A DNA stretch of 64,000 nucleotides from Lacticaseibacillus mingshuiensis (GCF_016861785.1 NZ_BOLS01000008.1:1-64000), one strand, 5' to 3'; shown: positions 25,213 to 34,583, numbered from the stretch's first letter. Made by a program: numbers and translations. Notes: generated by a model from the sequence alone, not told the origin.

Positions 25213-27039
25213 ATGTCCAGTTTATCGCTTCTCATCGTTTTGTTTGCGGCGCTGCTCATCCCCATCGTGATGGCGCGCCTGAATATCACCTCGACCCCCA
25301 CCGCCGTCGCCGAGATCGTGGTCGGCTTGGTGCTGGGCAAAAGTCTGCTCGGGGTGGTCACGGCCAACGCGGTGCTCGATGAGCTCAAAAGCCTCGGTGT
25401 GATCGTGTTGATCTTTTTGTCCGGCATGGAGATCGATTTTTCCCTGTTCAAGCCGCAGCCCGCAAGCAAAACTAAACAGCTCGGCCCGGCCAAGATCGCA
25501 TTGCTGGGTTACGGCGCCGTCATAGTCGCGGCGCTGGGGTTTGCGTGGGTGCTGGACCTGATTGGCCTGTACCACCACATCATTTTCGCCGCCATCGTGT
25601 TTTCGACCGTCGCGCTGGGCGTCGTGATCGCGGCGTTGAAGGAAAAAGAGCTGCTCAGCCAGCCCTTTGGCCAAACGATGCTGCTACTTGCGGCGCTGGG
25701 GGAAGTCGTGCCGTTGCTGGCGCTGACAGTTTACGCGGAGCTCAACGGCCACGCGAGTCGCTCGGTGTGGCTCCTGTTATTGATCTTCGTCGCCGCGATC
25801 GTGCTCTTGCTCCGGTTTCGCAGGCCGTATCAGTGGTTCGCCAAGGTGGATAAAAGCACGACACAGCTGGACATTCGCCTCGCCTTTTTCCTGATCATCA
25901 CGCTGGTCACCGTGGCCGAAAGTGTCGGCGCGGAAAATATTCTCGGCGCCTTTTTGGCCGGGATGGTGATGAAGCTGCTCCACCCGCGCGAGGAAACGCA
26001 GGACAAGCTGACCAGCCTCGGCTACGGCTTTTTCATTCCGATCTTCTTCATCATGACCGGCGCGGCGATCGATCTGAAAACACTGCTGAAGGATCCAACC
26101 AGCCTCGCGCTGATTCCGGTGTTGCTGATCGGCTTTTTCGTGGCCAAGGTCGTGCTGGTGCCAGTGCTCCGTTTGCGGTTCAAGCCGCAAAACGCGCTGG
26201 CCGGCAGCCTGTTGATCACGACCACGATCACCCTGGTCATTCCGGCCTTGACGGTGGGCAAAACGCTGGGCATCATCACCACCCAGCAAAGCGGCGCCTT
26301 CACGCTGGCCGCGGTGATTGCCTGCATTTTGTGCCCGATCTTGTTCAACCGGCTGTTTGTCGCCGAACCGGAAAGCTTCAAGAAGACGGTGGTGCATTTT
26401 ATCGGCGCCAATCTCCTGACGGTGCCGATCGCCCAACAGCTCGCCAAGGGTCTCTACGACATCACGCTTTTCACCGACGACCCGGCGAAGTACAAGACTT
26501 ACAATTCCGAAGCCAACGTGAAGCTTCTGCCGAGTTTTTCCCAAGGCGCGCTGCATGAAGCTGGCGCCTATGATGCGGACATTGTGATGCTGGGCTACTT
26601 CGACCATGATAAAAATTATGAGCTGGCGCAATGGGCGCTGGCCAACAAAGTCCCGCGGATCATCGCCCGCTTTGAGACAAAAGACGCGACCAGCGACCGG
26701 TACGACACACTCAGCAACGCCGGCGTCGAGATCTACAACACATACGAGGCCAACATCGCGGTGCTTCGCAGTCTGATCGAAACGCCGTCGACCCTGCAGA
26801 TGCTGACGGACACAGAAGCCGGGCTGTACGAGATCACCGTCCGCAACCGCCGCTTCACGGGTCTCGAGCTCAAGAGCCTGCCGTTCATCGACGCGATCAC
26901 CGTCAGCGCCATCAGACGCGATGGCGAGTTCCTATCGCCGCATGGGGACACCCAGATTCACTTGGGCGATCACCTGTTGTTTACGGGTGGGAAAACCACC
27001 ATTGCCGAGATTCGCAGCACGTTTGAGAAGGAGAATTAG
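25213..27039 (+). CDS. CPA2 (KefB-type) cation:proton antiporter with TrkA domains
   Basis: This 608-residue membrane protein exchanges Na+ or K+ for H+ by family analogy. Residues 1-385 form about 12 membrane segments with the CPA2 patterns AEIVVGLVLGKSLLGVV and GAFLAGMVMK; 395-520 form a TrkA-N-like nucleotide-binding domain and 525-608 a TrkA-C domain (LKSLPFIDAITVSAIRRDGE). ATG 25213 has only a weak ribosome site; a GTG at 25204 is an alternative. A strong terminator follows. Confidence 0.88.
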   Translation: MSSLSLLIVLFAALLIPIVMARLNITSTPTAVAEIVVGLVLGKSLLGVVTANAVLDELKSLGVIVLIFLSGMEIDFSLFKPQPASKTKQLGPAKIALLGYGAVIVAALGFAWVLDLIGLYHHIIFAAIVFSTVALGVVIAALKEKELLSQPFGQTMLLLAALGEVVPLLALTVYAELNGHASRSVWLLLLIFVAAIVLLLRFRRPYQWFAKVDKSTTQLDIRLAFFLIITLVTVAESVGAENILGAFLAGMVMKLLHPREETQDKLTSLGYGFFIPIFFIMTGAAIDLKTLLKDPTSLALIPVLLIGFFVAKVVLVPVLRLRFKPQNALAGSLLITTTITLVIPALTVGKTLGIITTQQSGAFTLAAVIACILCPILFNRLFVAEPESFKKTVVHFIGANLLTVPIAQQLAKGLYDITLFTDDPAKYKTYNSEANVKLLPSFSQGALHEAGAYDADIVMLGYFDHDKNYELAQWALANKVPRIIARFETKDATSDRYDTLSNAGVEIYNTYEANIAVLRSLIETPSTLQMLTDTEAGLYEITVRNRRFTGLELKSLPFIDAITVSAIRRDGEFLSPHGDTQIHLGDHLLFTGGKTTIAEIRSTFEKEN

Positions 27040-27047
27040 GAGATGGA

Positions 27048-27084
27048 AAGGCCCCGTCGCTGTGAATGCGACGGGGCCTTTTTG
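27048..27084 (+). terminator. Intrinsic terminator
   Basis: Perfect 13-bp stem aaggccccgtcgc / gcgacggggcctt with a T run, nine bases after the antiporter stop. Confidence 0.95.
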
Positions 27085-27150
27085 GTGTGGCGCAACCGTT
27101 CGTATATGGGCAGGCTCTCGCTTTTGCATTGAGACATCCCGCGGGCCTTC

Positions 27151-27412
27151 GCACCCTATCCAGTCGGGCTCCGCGTGGCAGGTCCGAGGCATCTAGTCGT
27201 CCTGGTCGCTCGGTGGCAAGGTGCGCCCCCAAGCGTCCAGGCCGCACTAGCTGCTCGGACCTAAACGCCGCGCCACGCACCCTATCTAGTTGGGCTCCGC
27301 GTGGCAGGTCCGAGGCATCTAGTCGTCCTGGTCACTCGGTGGCAAGGTACGCCCCCAAGCGCCCAGCCCGCACTAGCTGCTCAGACCTAAACGCCGCGCT
27401 ACGCACCCTATC
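27151..27412. repeat. 126-bp tandem repeat (2 units plus start of a third), structured
   Basis: Units begin with gcaccctatc at 27151, 27277 and 27403, a period of exactly 126 bases. Each full unit folds into a long hairpin: ggtccgag (27181) with ctcggacc (27254), then ctag with ctag, then cctgg with ccagg, enclosing the core cggtggcaagg...cccccaagcg. The third unit's first bases overlap the stop codon of queT. A diverged copy with compensating base changes is at 63533-63616. Confidence 0.85.
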
Positions 27413-27908
27413 GATCTAAGTGCACCGTCCTGGCAATCACTGGCATCACGAACGCGCCGATGGTCATTGAGATCGCTTCGCCGGCCATGATCACGGGGTA
27501 GCTTGCCCAAAACGGCATGTGGTACACGATCGCGAGTTGGGCCGCCACGGTGAACATCGAGACGGTGAACAACACGCCCATCACCAGGTATTTTTGCCAC
27601 CATTTACTGCAATAACCCGCCAGCCACCGGCTCAATAACAGGAAGATCAGGGTGCCGATGGTTCCGACCGGCACGTCGATCACCGCAGTCGGGCTGAAAA
27701 AGTTGGCAATAAAAACACCCAGCGTGACTGCGACCACATACCGCTTGTTGTAAAGCGCGGTGTAGTTCAGCATCTCCGAAGCGCGGATCTGCCCGGCACC
27801 AAACGAGAACGGCGTGAGCAGGACGGTCACCGCCACGTACAAACTGGCGACGATGGCGACTTGAGTGAGATGCAGCAGTGAGCTGCGTGTTGAGACAGAG
27901 TTTTGCAT
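27408..27908 (-). CDS. queT: QueT-family queuosine precursor transporter
   Basis: This 166-residue membrane protein is the substrate-binding S component of an ECF transporter for queuosine precursors. It has about five to six hydrophobic segments and the family's SFGAGQIRASEMLNYTALY and FFSPTAVIDVPVGTIGT blocks. The start is set by aaggagc before ATG 27908. Its stop codon lies inside the start of a 126-bp structured repeat, which may have replaced the native end. Just upstream of the ribosome site, tggcc/ggcca forms a hairpin, but I cannot match it to a preQ1 riboswitch. Confidence 0.88.
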   Translation of the reverse strand: MQNSVSTRSSLLHLTQVAIVASLYVAVTVLLTPFSFGAGQIRASEMLNYTALYNKRYVVAVTLGVFIANFFSPTAVIDVPVGTIGTLIFLLLSRWLAGYCSKWWQKYLVMGVLFTVSMFTVAAQLAIVYHMPFWASYPVIMAGEAISMTIGAFVMPVIARTVHLDR

Positions 27909-27995
27909 ATGAGCTCCTTTGTGGCCGCTTGGGCCATTGAACAACTGCGGTCAAAGGAAAATAAGTCCCGCAGCGGGCCGAGGCCCAGTGACAAA

Positions 27996-28733
27996 TTATT
28001 TGGCAAGCCAGCCACCGTCGATTGGCAGCACCGCCCCATGAATATAATCCGCGGCGTCGCTGGCTAAAAACAGGGTCAAGGCGGCCACTTCTTCCGGCTT
28101 CGCCCAGCGCTTGGCCGGCGTTTGGTCGGCGACCCAGGCCGCCATCTTGCCGTCCCCGGCGAAATCCGCAGCGTTCATCGGCGTATCGATCGCACCCGGC
28201 GCCAAGGCGTTGGCGCGAATGCCCTGGGCCGCATAGTCGAGGTCCAGCTGCTTGGTCAGCCCGATCACCGCGTGCTTGGCCGCTGTGTACGCGACCCCGC
28301 CACCGCCTGCGACCAAGCCGGCGATGGAGGCCATGTTAACGAAAACGCCGTGGCCGCGCGCCAGCATGCCTGGCAAGACTGCCTGGCAGATCAGAAACTG
28401 ACTGGTCAAATCGACTTGGAGAAAATGTTGCCAGTCCGCCAAGCTCGTTTCAAGAAGCGGGCGATAGCCGTCCAGCTGACCGGCCGTGTTGCAGACGATG
28501 GTCGGCTGCCACGCCGCGATCGCCGAAGCCGTGGCCGGATCCGCGACATCGCCCTGCAGCGGCTCGACGCCGGCCAACGACACCGGCGCCTGATCAACGG
28601 CCAGCACTGCTGCCCCGGCCCGCAAAAACGCCGCAGCCTGCGCCGCCCCGATGCCAGACGCTGCCCCAGTCACAGCGACCCGCTGACCCGTGAAGTCCCA
28701 CCGAATCTGCGCGTGCGCCTCGCTGGCCGGCAT
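27996..28733 (-). CDS. Short-chain dehydrogenase/reductase
   Basis: This protein of about 245 residues is an NAD(P)-dependent oxidoreductase. It shows the cofactor motif TGAASGIG, the NTAG stretch, the catalytic Ser in NMASIAG and YTAAK (Tyr/Lys), and a C-terminal GAVLPIDGGW typical of FabG-like enzymes. The substrate is unknown. Its start lies inside the 3' end of the DUF2829 gene (overlap about 64 bp), with no clear ribosome site, so translation is probably coupled; a later start is possible. Confidence 0.85.
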   Translation of the reverse strand: MPASEAHAQIRWDFTGQRVAVTGAASGIGAAQAAAFLRAGAAVLAVDQAPVSLAGVEPLQGDVADPATASAIAAWQPTIVCNTAGQLDGYRPLLETSLADWQHFLQVDLTSQFLICQAVLPGMLARGHGVFVNMASIAGLVAGGGGVAYTAAKHAVIGLTKQLDLDYAAQGIRANALAPGAIDTPMNAADFAGDGKMAAWVADQTPAKRWAKPEEVAALTLFLASDAADYIHGAVLPIDGGWLAK

Positions 28734-28948
28734 ACCAGTGTCCAATCCATGGCCAGCGCATCACAGCCGGTGGGTTCCCAAACGGAATAGCCTTCGCCTT
28801 GTACCTTGATCAGAAAATACGGTGTGACCGCGATTGATTCATAGCTTTGCCCGCTGACCAGCGTGATGTATTCCTCACCGCCGCCCCAGCCGCCGCGAAC
28901 CGCGCGCTGCCCCGCCTTGAGCTTTGGCAACACTTCTTCAAATGTCAT
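28670..28948 (-). CDS. DUF2829 family protein (Tad2-like fold)
   Basis: This 92-residue protein starts after ggaaggga. Residues 1-72 match DUF2829, with the patterns LKAGQRAVRGGW and ALAMDWTLV. The family includes Tad2, a phage protein that sequesters the Thoeris defence signal, but most chromosomal members have no known role. The last 20 residues, rich in Arg, are beyond the usual family end and come from reading into the SDR gene; a lost original stop is likely. Confidence 0.72.
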   Translation of the reverse strand: MTFEEVLPKLKAGQRAVRGGWGGGEEYITLVSGQSYESIAVTPYFLIKVQGEGYSVWEPTGCDALAMDWTLVCRPARRTRRFGGTSRVSGSL

Positions 28949-29115
28949 GGTATCCCTTCCTTCTGCGCAGTTGCGCTGGCCATAGCGTACCAGAAATCAG
29001 AGGATGCGAAAAGAGCGCGGGAAAAATTTTCCTGCGCCCCTTTGACTGAAATAGTTGACCACGTTTGTCATCGGAGAAACGCGACAGAGCCGCGATTCTC
29101 AACCCATTTTTTCCA
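28949..29115. other. Intergenic
   Basis: It holds the upstream region of the DUF2829 gene. No terminator is obvious and I see no gene. Confidence 0.3.
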
Positions 29116-31146
29116 TCACCAACTGCCACCGAAGCCGCCTGACGATCCGCCGCCGAAGCTGCCACCAGACGAATCACTGGAACTGCTGCTTGGCGGCGTC
29201 TCCGCCCGCGTGTAATCCCGCATCCAAAGCGGAAAGTCGTTATAGCCGGATTGCGCCTTCGTTGGATCATCCAAATGGGCGGCGATGGCGGTAAAGATGT
29301 CCGCCGCCTGCGCGTCCAGGCTCATATCGTCGCCCACGCCGCCCAGAAACGCCTGCCAGACCGGGGTCAGCGTATCGCCATCCGTGGCCGGATCATAGGC
29401 ATTGCCCCACGCGATGAAGGCCGGCTCGTAATGCGCGGCGGTTTCAGTCCGGCGCGAGGCCGCTGCTTGTCCCGCTAGTTCCGCTAATGCATCCAGCGAC
29501 GTCAGTTGAAGCAGCGCACTGTTGGTCCAGTTGATCAACAGCTGGGAAAAATCATACAGGTAAAAATACGGCAGTGGCGTCTGCATTTTCACTTCAGCCA
29601 GCCAACCGGCGCCATGTTCCCGCACATACTCGCCCAACGCGATCTCGACCTGCTTGGCCGGCGACTGGCGCGAAAACATGGGCACGCTGGCTTGGGTCGG
29701 GTCGATGTCGATGCCCGCCTTTTGCGCCGCAGCCAACAAAGGCGTGCGTTCAACCAAGTGCGGCGCGGTCAACGCCGCCTGGCCCCGCGTGTGGCCGAAA
29801 CGCAAGATGGCATGAAGAATCCAGATGACGATCGTGGCCGCCACGACGCCCGGCCAAACATGCGGATCCGCGCCTTCCTGCCGACTGAAATACCAGCTGG
29901 CCGGATAGAACATCAAGAGCCACAGGCCGAAGCGCACGACAAAATACAATTGCAGGGGCAGCCATTTGCGCAGTGGCAATTGCACCAGCACGATCAGGCC
30001 GCTCAGCAGGAGCCCGATGCCCAGCACCGGCCAATCGCCTGTTCCGACAAGGGTCATGATCACGCCGGCCGCCAGCATCATCACCCGCCAGACCCAGCGA
30101 TATTTGAAGAAGAAGCCGGCTTGATAGACGAAGAAGGCCACGATCGCCCACACGGCCATCAGCCCGATAAACAGCGGCAGTTTGTACGGATTAAATGCCA
30201 CCGCGCCGGCCGTGCGAATCAAACTTTTATTTTCAGTCATCACCTTGCCCGTGTTCGAAGCAAACAGCGCAAGGGCCTGATCATCCTTGTTTTTCTTCAA
30301 CAATTGCGTGAATTGCGGTGTCGCGATGGTGGCGCGGAACGTGTCGTTGATGACACCGGTAACGCCGATGCCAGCCTGAAGCCACCATTTGTGATCCTCA
30401 AGCGCGATCACCAAAATAATGCCATTTTTATATTTCGATTGTTGCGCCGGCATTTTGGCCAGTTCGCGCTTCGCCATTTTGTTCAGCGTCTTGTCGCCGC
30501 TCGGAGCATAATCCGTCACGATCAGCCGGAATTGCGGCTTGCCCGGAAGCGCCGGCAGGGTCTTCGTGTTCAGCGTGTACAGGGCCGCGCGCGTCTTGAA
30601 CCCAACGGCGCCTTCGTCATCGGAAAAATAGTTGGCGGTTTCTTGCCATTGGGCCATGGTCAGGCCACTGTCCGGGCCATCCGACGTGATCACGACTTTG
30701 TGGTCGTCCGTCACGCTGCCAACGATCGCCTCATTGACCCGGGCGGCCGGCGCCCCGGTGTCCGCAGTGCCGGCCTCAAACACATCGTCGGCGTTGCGCG
30801 GCAGATCCGTGCTCATCCACAATTTGCCGGTTTGTGGATTCACGGCATACAGCATCCCCATCGAGGAAAAATGGGGCCACTTATTCGCCGTCATGACCGC
30901 ATACGCCGAGGCCGCGTCCGTGATCTTGGTGCTGCCGACCACCGCCGCGCCGAGTTCCCCGCCATCTTGCAGGGTCCGCGTGTTATAACTCGTGATCGCC
31001 GCTTTCGTTTTTGCCGTGAGCCATGAGGTATCGCCGCGCCACCAGACCATCTTGTCGACCGCCTGAACCGGCCGCGCCGAGGTCACGCCGGCGCCAACGA
31101 TCAACGCCAGTATCAGAAGCAGCCCCGCCCACCATTTTTTTCGCAT
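29116..31146 (-). CDS. TPM-domain membrane protein (YgcG/Psb32-like)
   Basis: This 676-residue protein starts at ATG 31146 after gggaggtc. It has a signal/anchor segment (WWAGLLLILALIVGAGV), an extracytoplasmic TPM-like domain (about 140-290, with GIILVIALEDHKWWLQAGIG), four membrane segments (about 315-430), a cytoplasmic helical domain and a C-terminal Ser/Gly tail ending GGSSGGFGGSW. That tail is usual in this family. Function is unknown; related proteins are linked to envelope or photosystem repair. Confidence 0.8.
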   Translation of the reverse strand: MRKKWWAGLLLILALIVGAGVTSARPVQAVDKMVWWRGDTSWLTAKTKAAITSYNTRTLQDGGELGAAVVGSTKITDAASAYAVMTANKWPHFSSMGMLYAVNPQTGKLWMSTDLPRNADDVFEAGTADTGAPAARVNEAIVGSVTDDHKVVITSDGPDSGLTMAQWQETANYFSDDEGAVGFKTRAALYTLNTKTLPALPGKPQFRLIVTDYAPSGDKTLNKMAKRELAKMPAQQSKYKNGIILVIALEDHKWWLQAGIGVTGVINDTFRATIATPQFTQLLKKNKDDQALALFASNTGKVMTENKSLIRTAGAVAFNPYKLPLFIGLMAVWAIVAFFVYQAGFFFKYRWVWRVMMLAAGVIMTLVGTGDWPVLGIGLLLSGLIVLVQLPLRKWLPLQLYFVVRFGLWLLMFYPASWYFSRQEGADPHVWPGVVAATIVIWILHAILRFGHTRGQAALTAPHLVERTPLLAAAQKAGIDIDPTQASVPMFSRQSPAKQVEIALGEYVREHGAGWLAEVKMQTPLPYFYLYDFSQLLINWTNSALLQLTSLDALAELAGQAAASRRTETAAHYEPAFIAWGNAYDPATDGDTLTPVWQAFLGGVGDDMSLDAQAADIFTAIAAHLDDPTKAQSGYNDFPLWMRDYTRAETPPSSSSSDSSGGSFGGGSSGGFGGSW

Positions 31147-31295
31147 CCCAGACCTCCCGTGAAAATACAATAACATCAGTTTAGCATCTGGTGGGTCGCG
31201 CGTCTGTCAATTTTCACCCAAACGCGCTTCAGAAAATGGCCAAGGCGCCGCGGCCGGGGAAAAGTGATAAAATGAAGACATTCTAAGGAAATGCG

Positions 31296-32210
31296 GTGAA
31301 TGTGATGAAGCAAGGAACGACCATCTTAACGCTCGATAACGGCTATCACTTGTGGACCAACACGCAGGGGCAAGGCGATATCCATCTGCTTTGCTTGCAC
31401 GGCGGCCCTGGCGGCAACCATGAATACTGGGAGAATTTTGGCGAAGAGCTCGCTGACCTCGGCGTGCAGGTCCACATGTACGACCAGCTCGGCAGTTTTT
31501 ATTCCGACCAACCGGATTATTCCGATCCGGAAACGGCGGCCAAGTATCTGACGACGGATTATTTCCTGGGTGAAGTTGAAGAAGTTCGGCAAAAGCTTGG
31601 GCTGGATCATTTTTACCTGATCGGCCAAAGCTGGGGCGGTGCGCTGACGCAACTGTACGCCCTGAAGTATGGCGAGCATCTCAAGGGCGCGATCATCTCG
31701 AGCATGATCGACAACATCGACGAATATGTCGTCCACATCAACCAGGTGCGTGAAGACGCCTTGCCGCCTTCAGCCGTGGCCTACATGAAGCAGATCGAGG
31801 CAAGTGGCGACTGGAAGGATCCGCAGTACCAAGCGTATGTCGACGTGCTGAACAAGGGCTATGTCGATCGCAAGCAGCCGCCTGCGATCAGCCATTTGAT
31901 CGACACCACTGGCACCGCGGTCTACAACGCGTTCCAAGGCGATAACGAATTCGTTGTCACCGGTAAGCTCAAGGACTGGGATATCCGCGACCAGATTCAC
32001 AACATCACCGTGCCGACGCTTCTGACATTTGGCGAGCACGAAACGATGCCGGTTGCCTCTGCTCAGCGCATGGCCGAAGTGATTCCGCATGCGCGCCTGG
32101 TCACCACCCCAAATGGCGGGCACCATCACATGATCGACAACGCCCCTGTTTATTTCGACCATCTCAAGCAATTCATCACCGATGTCGAAAACGGCACCTT
32201 CAACGATTGA
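31296..32210 (+). CDS. pip: Prolyl aminopeptidase-like alpha/beta hydrolase
   Basis: This 304-residue enzyme of peptidase family S33 removes N-terminal proline from peptides. The oxyanion motif HGGPGG is near residues 37-42, the nucleophile elbow GQSWGG near 111-116 (Ser113), and the catalytic Asp and His come in LLTFGEHET and GGHHHM. The GTG at 31296 has the better ribosome spacing (aagga, six bases); an ATG three codons later is possible. A -10-like TAAAAT lies 25 bases upstream. Confidence 0.88.
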   Translation: MNVMKQGTTILTLDNGYHLWTNTQGQGDIHLLCLHGGPGGNHEYWENFGEELADLGVQVHMYDQLGSFYSDQPDYSDPETAAKYLTTDYFLGEVEEVRQKLGLDHFYLIGQSWGGALTQLYALKYGEHLKGAIISSMIDNIDEYVVHINQVREDALPPSAVAYMKQIEASGDWKDPQYQAYVDVLNKGYVDRKQPPAISHLIDTTGTAVYNAFQGDNEFVVTGKLKDWDIRDQIHNITVPTLLTFGEHETMPVASAQRMAEVIPHARLVTTPNGGHHHMIDNAPVYFDHLKQFITDVENGTFND

Positions 32211-32216
32211 TTCAAA

Positions 32217-32248
32217 AAGCCGAGCAGCGATGCTCGACTTTTTTTCTG
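32217..32248 (+). terminator. Intrinsic terminator
   Basis: Stem cgagca / tgctcg extended by aag/ctt-like pairs, followed by seven T, directly after pip. Confidence 0.85.
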
Positions 32249-32340
32249 CTGAGGGCATCGACACGCAGATCCGGCTCCTGCACTGAGACGGATTGTTCTA
32301 TAATGGAAGCAACACGACTTCTTACAAGGGGGCCATCTAA

Positions 32341-33171
32341 ATGAAAAAAGCGCTCATTGCGCTGCCATTGGCGCTGCTTCTGGTCAGTGCCGCCGGTTGC
32401 TCGACCAGCAGCAAAGACACGACCAGTCGCGCGAAGAGCTCTACCAGCGCGGTCAAAAAAGCGAAAGCAAGCAGCTCGAGCGAGGCGTCAAGCAGCGACG
32501 CAAGCAAAACGTCCAGCACCAAAAAGGCGGAAGAAGCCAGCAGCCAACCCGCCACGCCGGCCGAACAGTTCAGCAGTTTGAACACTAATATTGGCGCGGT
32601 CCTGCCGGGGTCACTGCTGCCGACCGATTTTGCCTTCACCGCCAAGCAATGGGTCAATGCGACGACCACCGGCACCATTCGCAACTACACGATCAGCTAC
32701 AGCGAAGGCAAGCAGGCGCTGGCCCTGAACGACGCGAGCCTGCAATCTGCCAAGGCAGTGCTCAAGCTGACGAAAAAGACGTACACCAGCGTCAATGCCG
32801 CGCAGGATGACATCAATTATCATCCCGTTCAAAGCGGCCTGCCGACTGTCGCACTGGGCGATGGCATCACAGGCGTTCGCGAAGGGGCGGCCGGCACAAG
32901 TTACGTGACCTGGGCAGAGGGCAACTGGTCGATCACCGTCAGTGCCTCCAACGTTGCGAAGCAAGATCCCCTGCCGCTGGCGAAAAAGGCGGTCGCGTAT
33001 TTTGCCGATCACGCACTGCCCGTTCCGGATGGGCCGGCTTCCGTTCAGCTGGTGGCCGCCGATTCGGATGATCTCAGCAATGTGATTCAGTGGCGCAAAG
33101 GTGCGGTGGGCTACACCGCAAGCGGGACGGATGCGATGAAACTGTTGCAGGCAGCCGTGTCGATCCAGTAG
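32341..33171 (+). CDS. Putative lipoprotein of unknown function
   Basis: This 276-residue secreted protein has a lipobox (LVSAAGC, Cys20), a Ser/Lys/Thr-rich linker to about residue 75, and a folded domain of about 190 residues with no family I recognise (start NTNIGAVLPGSLLPTDF, later TYVTWAEGNWSITV-like strands). A ribosome site (aaggggg) lies 8 bases upstream. It is followed closely by the phosphatase gene. Confidence 0.8.
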   Translation: MKKALIALPLALLLVSAAGCSTSSKDTTSRAKSSTSAVKKAKASSSSEASSSDASKTSSTKKAEEASSQPATPAEQFSSLNTNIGAVLPGSLLPTDFAFTAKQWVNATTTGTIRNYTISYSEGKQALALNDASLQSAKAVLKLTKKTYTSVNAAQDDINYHPVQSGLPTVALGDGITGVREGAAGTSYVTWAEGNWSITVSASNVAKQDPLPLAKKAVAYFADHALPVPDGPASVQLVAADSDDLSNVIQWRKGAVGYTASGTDAMKLLQAAVSIQ

Positions 33172-33218
33172 GCCGATTTTTCGATTCAATGACCCGTTCG
33201 TTTCAATGGAGGAAACAA

Positions 33219-33896
33219 ATGAAAACAGTGACGGTATACCTCGTGCGCCATGGCAAGACGTGGTTCAACACGTTCAATCGGATGCAGGGTTGGAGCGACT
33301 CGCCTCTGACCGAAGACGGCATCGCAGACGCAAAGCGCGCGGGTCAGGTCCTGCGCAACATCACATTCACCCATGCGTATTCCAGCGATACGATGCGTGC
33401 ACAAAACACGGCCAAGACCATTCTTGAGGCCAATTTGAACTCCGCCGTGCCGCTGACCGTCACGCCATTTTTCCGCGAGCAATTCTATGGCTATTACGAA
33501 GGCCAGGATTCGGCTGAAAGTTGGTACGCAGTTGGCGCGCCGCATGGGGCCCCGAGCCTGAAAGCCATCATCGATCAATACGGCGTGGATGCCAGCAAGG
33601 ACTTCATGCACGACGCCGATCCATTCGGCGCCGCGGAAGATGCGATCACGTACTGGACGCGCCTGCAAAAAGGATTCAAGCTACTGCGGGCAGACAACCA
33701 AAATGGCGACAATGTGTTGCTGGTCACACACGGCACGACGATTCGCAGTATCGTCGATAAATTCGGCAAGGCGGACGGCTTCAAGGTCACCGACTCGCCG
33801 AAAAACGGATCGATCTCACGCATCGCGTTGACCGATGAAGGCATCAAGGTGCTCAGCTTCAACCAACTGAAACTGGAGCCGGGACTGCTGAAGTAA
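33219..33896 (+). CDS. Histidine phosphatase (phosphoglycerate mutase) family protein
   Basis: This 225-residue protein has the catalytic LVRHGKT (His10) and the second histidine in LLVTHGTT. The insert after DTMRAQNTA fits the GpmB-like phosphatase branch rather than a glycolytic mutase. The substrate is unknown. The ATG at 33219 follows a strong ggagg site; the longer frame from 33090 is an artefact. It ends in a terminator. Confidence 0.88.
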   Translation: MKTVTVYLVRHGKTWFNTFNRMQGWSDSPLTEDGIADAKRAGQVLRNITFTHAYSSDTMRAQNTAKTILEANLNSAVPLTVTPFFREQFYGYYEGQDSAESWYAVGAPHGAPSLKAIIDQYGVDASKDFMHDADPFGAAEDAITYWTRLQKGFKLLRADNQNGDNVLLVTHGTTIRSIVDKFGKADGFKVTDSPKNGSISRIALTDEGIKVLSFNQLKLEPGLLK

Positions 33897-33909
33897 AACG
33901 GAATGAAAA

Positions 33910-33961
33910 AAAGACATGTCCGCGCGCATCGTTTTGATGAGTGGGGCATGTCATTTTTTTA
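33910..33961 (+). terminator. Intrinsic terminator
   Basis: Arms gacatgtcc and gggcatgtc with a T run, about 15 bases after the phosphatase gene. Confidence 0.85.
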
Positions 33962-33979
33962 TGTTGATCTTTGATCCTG

Positions 33980-34049
33980 TACGGAAAAATGCGGGCTGAC
34001 GTTAGCGACCAAGTTAGCCGCTCAGACCTGAACGCCCCGCTCCGCACCC
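33980..34049. repeat. Fragment of a dispersed intergenic repeat
   Basis: The sequence ccgctcagacctgaacgccc followed by gctccgcaccct resembles the right half of the 126-bp repeat units at 27151-27412 and abuts the stop codon of the MarR gene, as the repeat does at queT. Confidence 0.5.
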
Positions 34050-34481
34050 TTATTCTTCCAGTGCCGCTTTGATTCGGTCGAGGTTGCGCGCCAGTGCCTT
34101 GCGTTCATCTGCTGGGACGGCGGCGCGGACTTTGTCTTCTAAGTCGCTGAAGATGGTGGTGATCTGGTCGATCAGCTTTTGGCCGGCCGGGGCGATGTAC
34201 AACTGCTTCACGCGCTCATTTTCCGCTGGTACTTCGCGTCTGAGGTAGCCGGCCTGAACCAGGCTCTTCAACATATTCGTCACCGTCGCGTCTTGGCGAC
34301 CCAGATAATGGGCCGCCTCTTTTTGTAGACAGCCGGGGTGTGCCGCAACAAATTGCAACAAGCGCGCCTGCTGGACGTTCAGGTGCAGTGCCTTGAGCTG
34401 CTCATGAATCAAGCTTGCCTCTGCGACCACGGTCTCATGCAGGCGGTCGGATAAATTCTGTGGATCGTTCGTCTTCATCAT
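34050..34481 (-). CDS. MarR-family transcriptional regulator
   Basis: This protein of about 143 residues has the winged-helix pattern LQKEAAHYLGRQDATVTNMLKSLVQAGYLRR and flanking dimerisation helices. It probably represses the divergent OB-fold/MFS operon and itself. The start is uncertain: ATG 34496 heads the frame but lies only about 14 bases after the -10 box, so ATG 34481 or 34478, with ggaaagtg upstream, is preferred. Confidence 0.85.
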   Translation of the reverse strand: MMKTNDPQNLSDRLHETVVAEASLIHEQLKALHLNVQQARLLQFVAAHPGCLQKEAAHYLGRQDATVTNMLKSLVQAGYLRREVPAENERVKQLYIAPAGQKLIDQITTIFSDLEDKVRAAVPADERKALARNLDRIKAALEE

Positions 34482-34510
34482 CTCATCACTTTCCATCGAT
34501 TTCTACTAAC

Positions 34511-34539
34511 AGTATAGCCATTAAAGAGTTGTCATTCAA
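34511..34539 (-). promoter_or_regulatory. Promoter of the marR gene
   Basis: On the minus strand TTGAAT (34534-34539), a 17-base spacer and TATACT (34511-34516) form a near-consensus promoter. Confidence 0.6.
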
Positions 34540-34583
34540 AGTAAACCTGGCTAGAAAGATACTTGTGTTTTTAATTTTTAGCA

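Noticed and set aside
27066-27419. 117-codon frame across the tandem repeats
   Set aside because: It translates the repeat units themselves; the hairpin structure and period explain the sequence better.
27909-27995. preQ1 riboswitch upstream of queT
   Set aside because: A hairpin overlaps the leader, but the conserved bases of preQ1-I or preQ1-II are not visible.
29506-31026. Long plus-strand frame (506 codons) opposite the TPM-domain gene
   Set aside because: Same reasons: antisense, no ribosome site, no domain.
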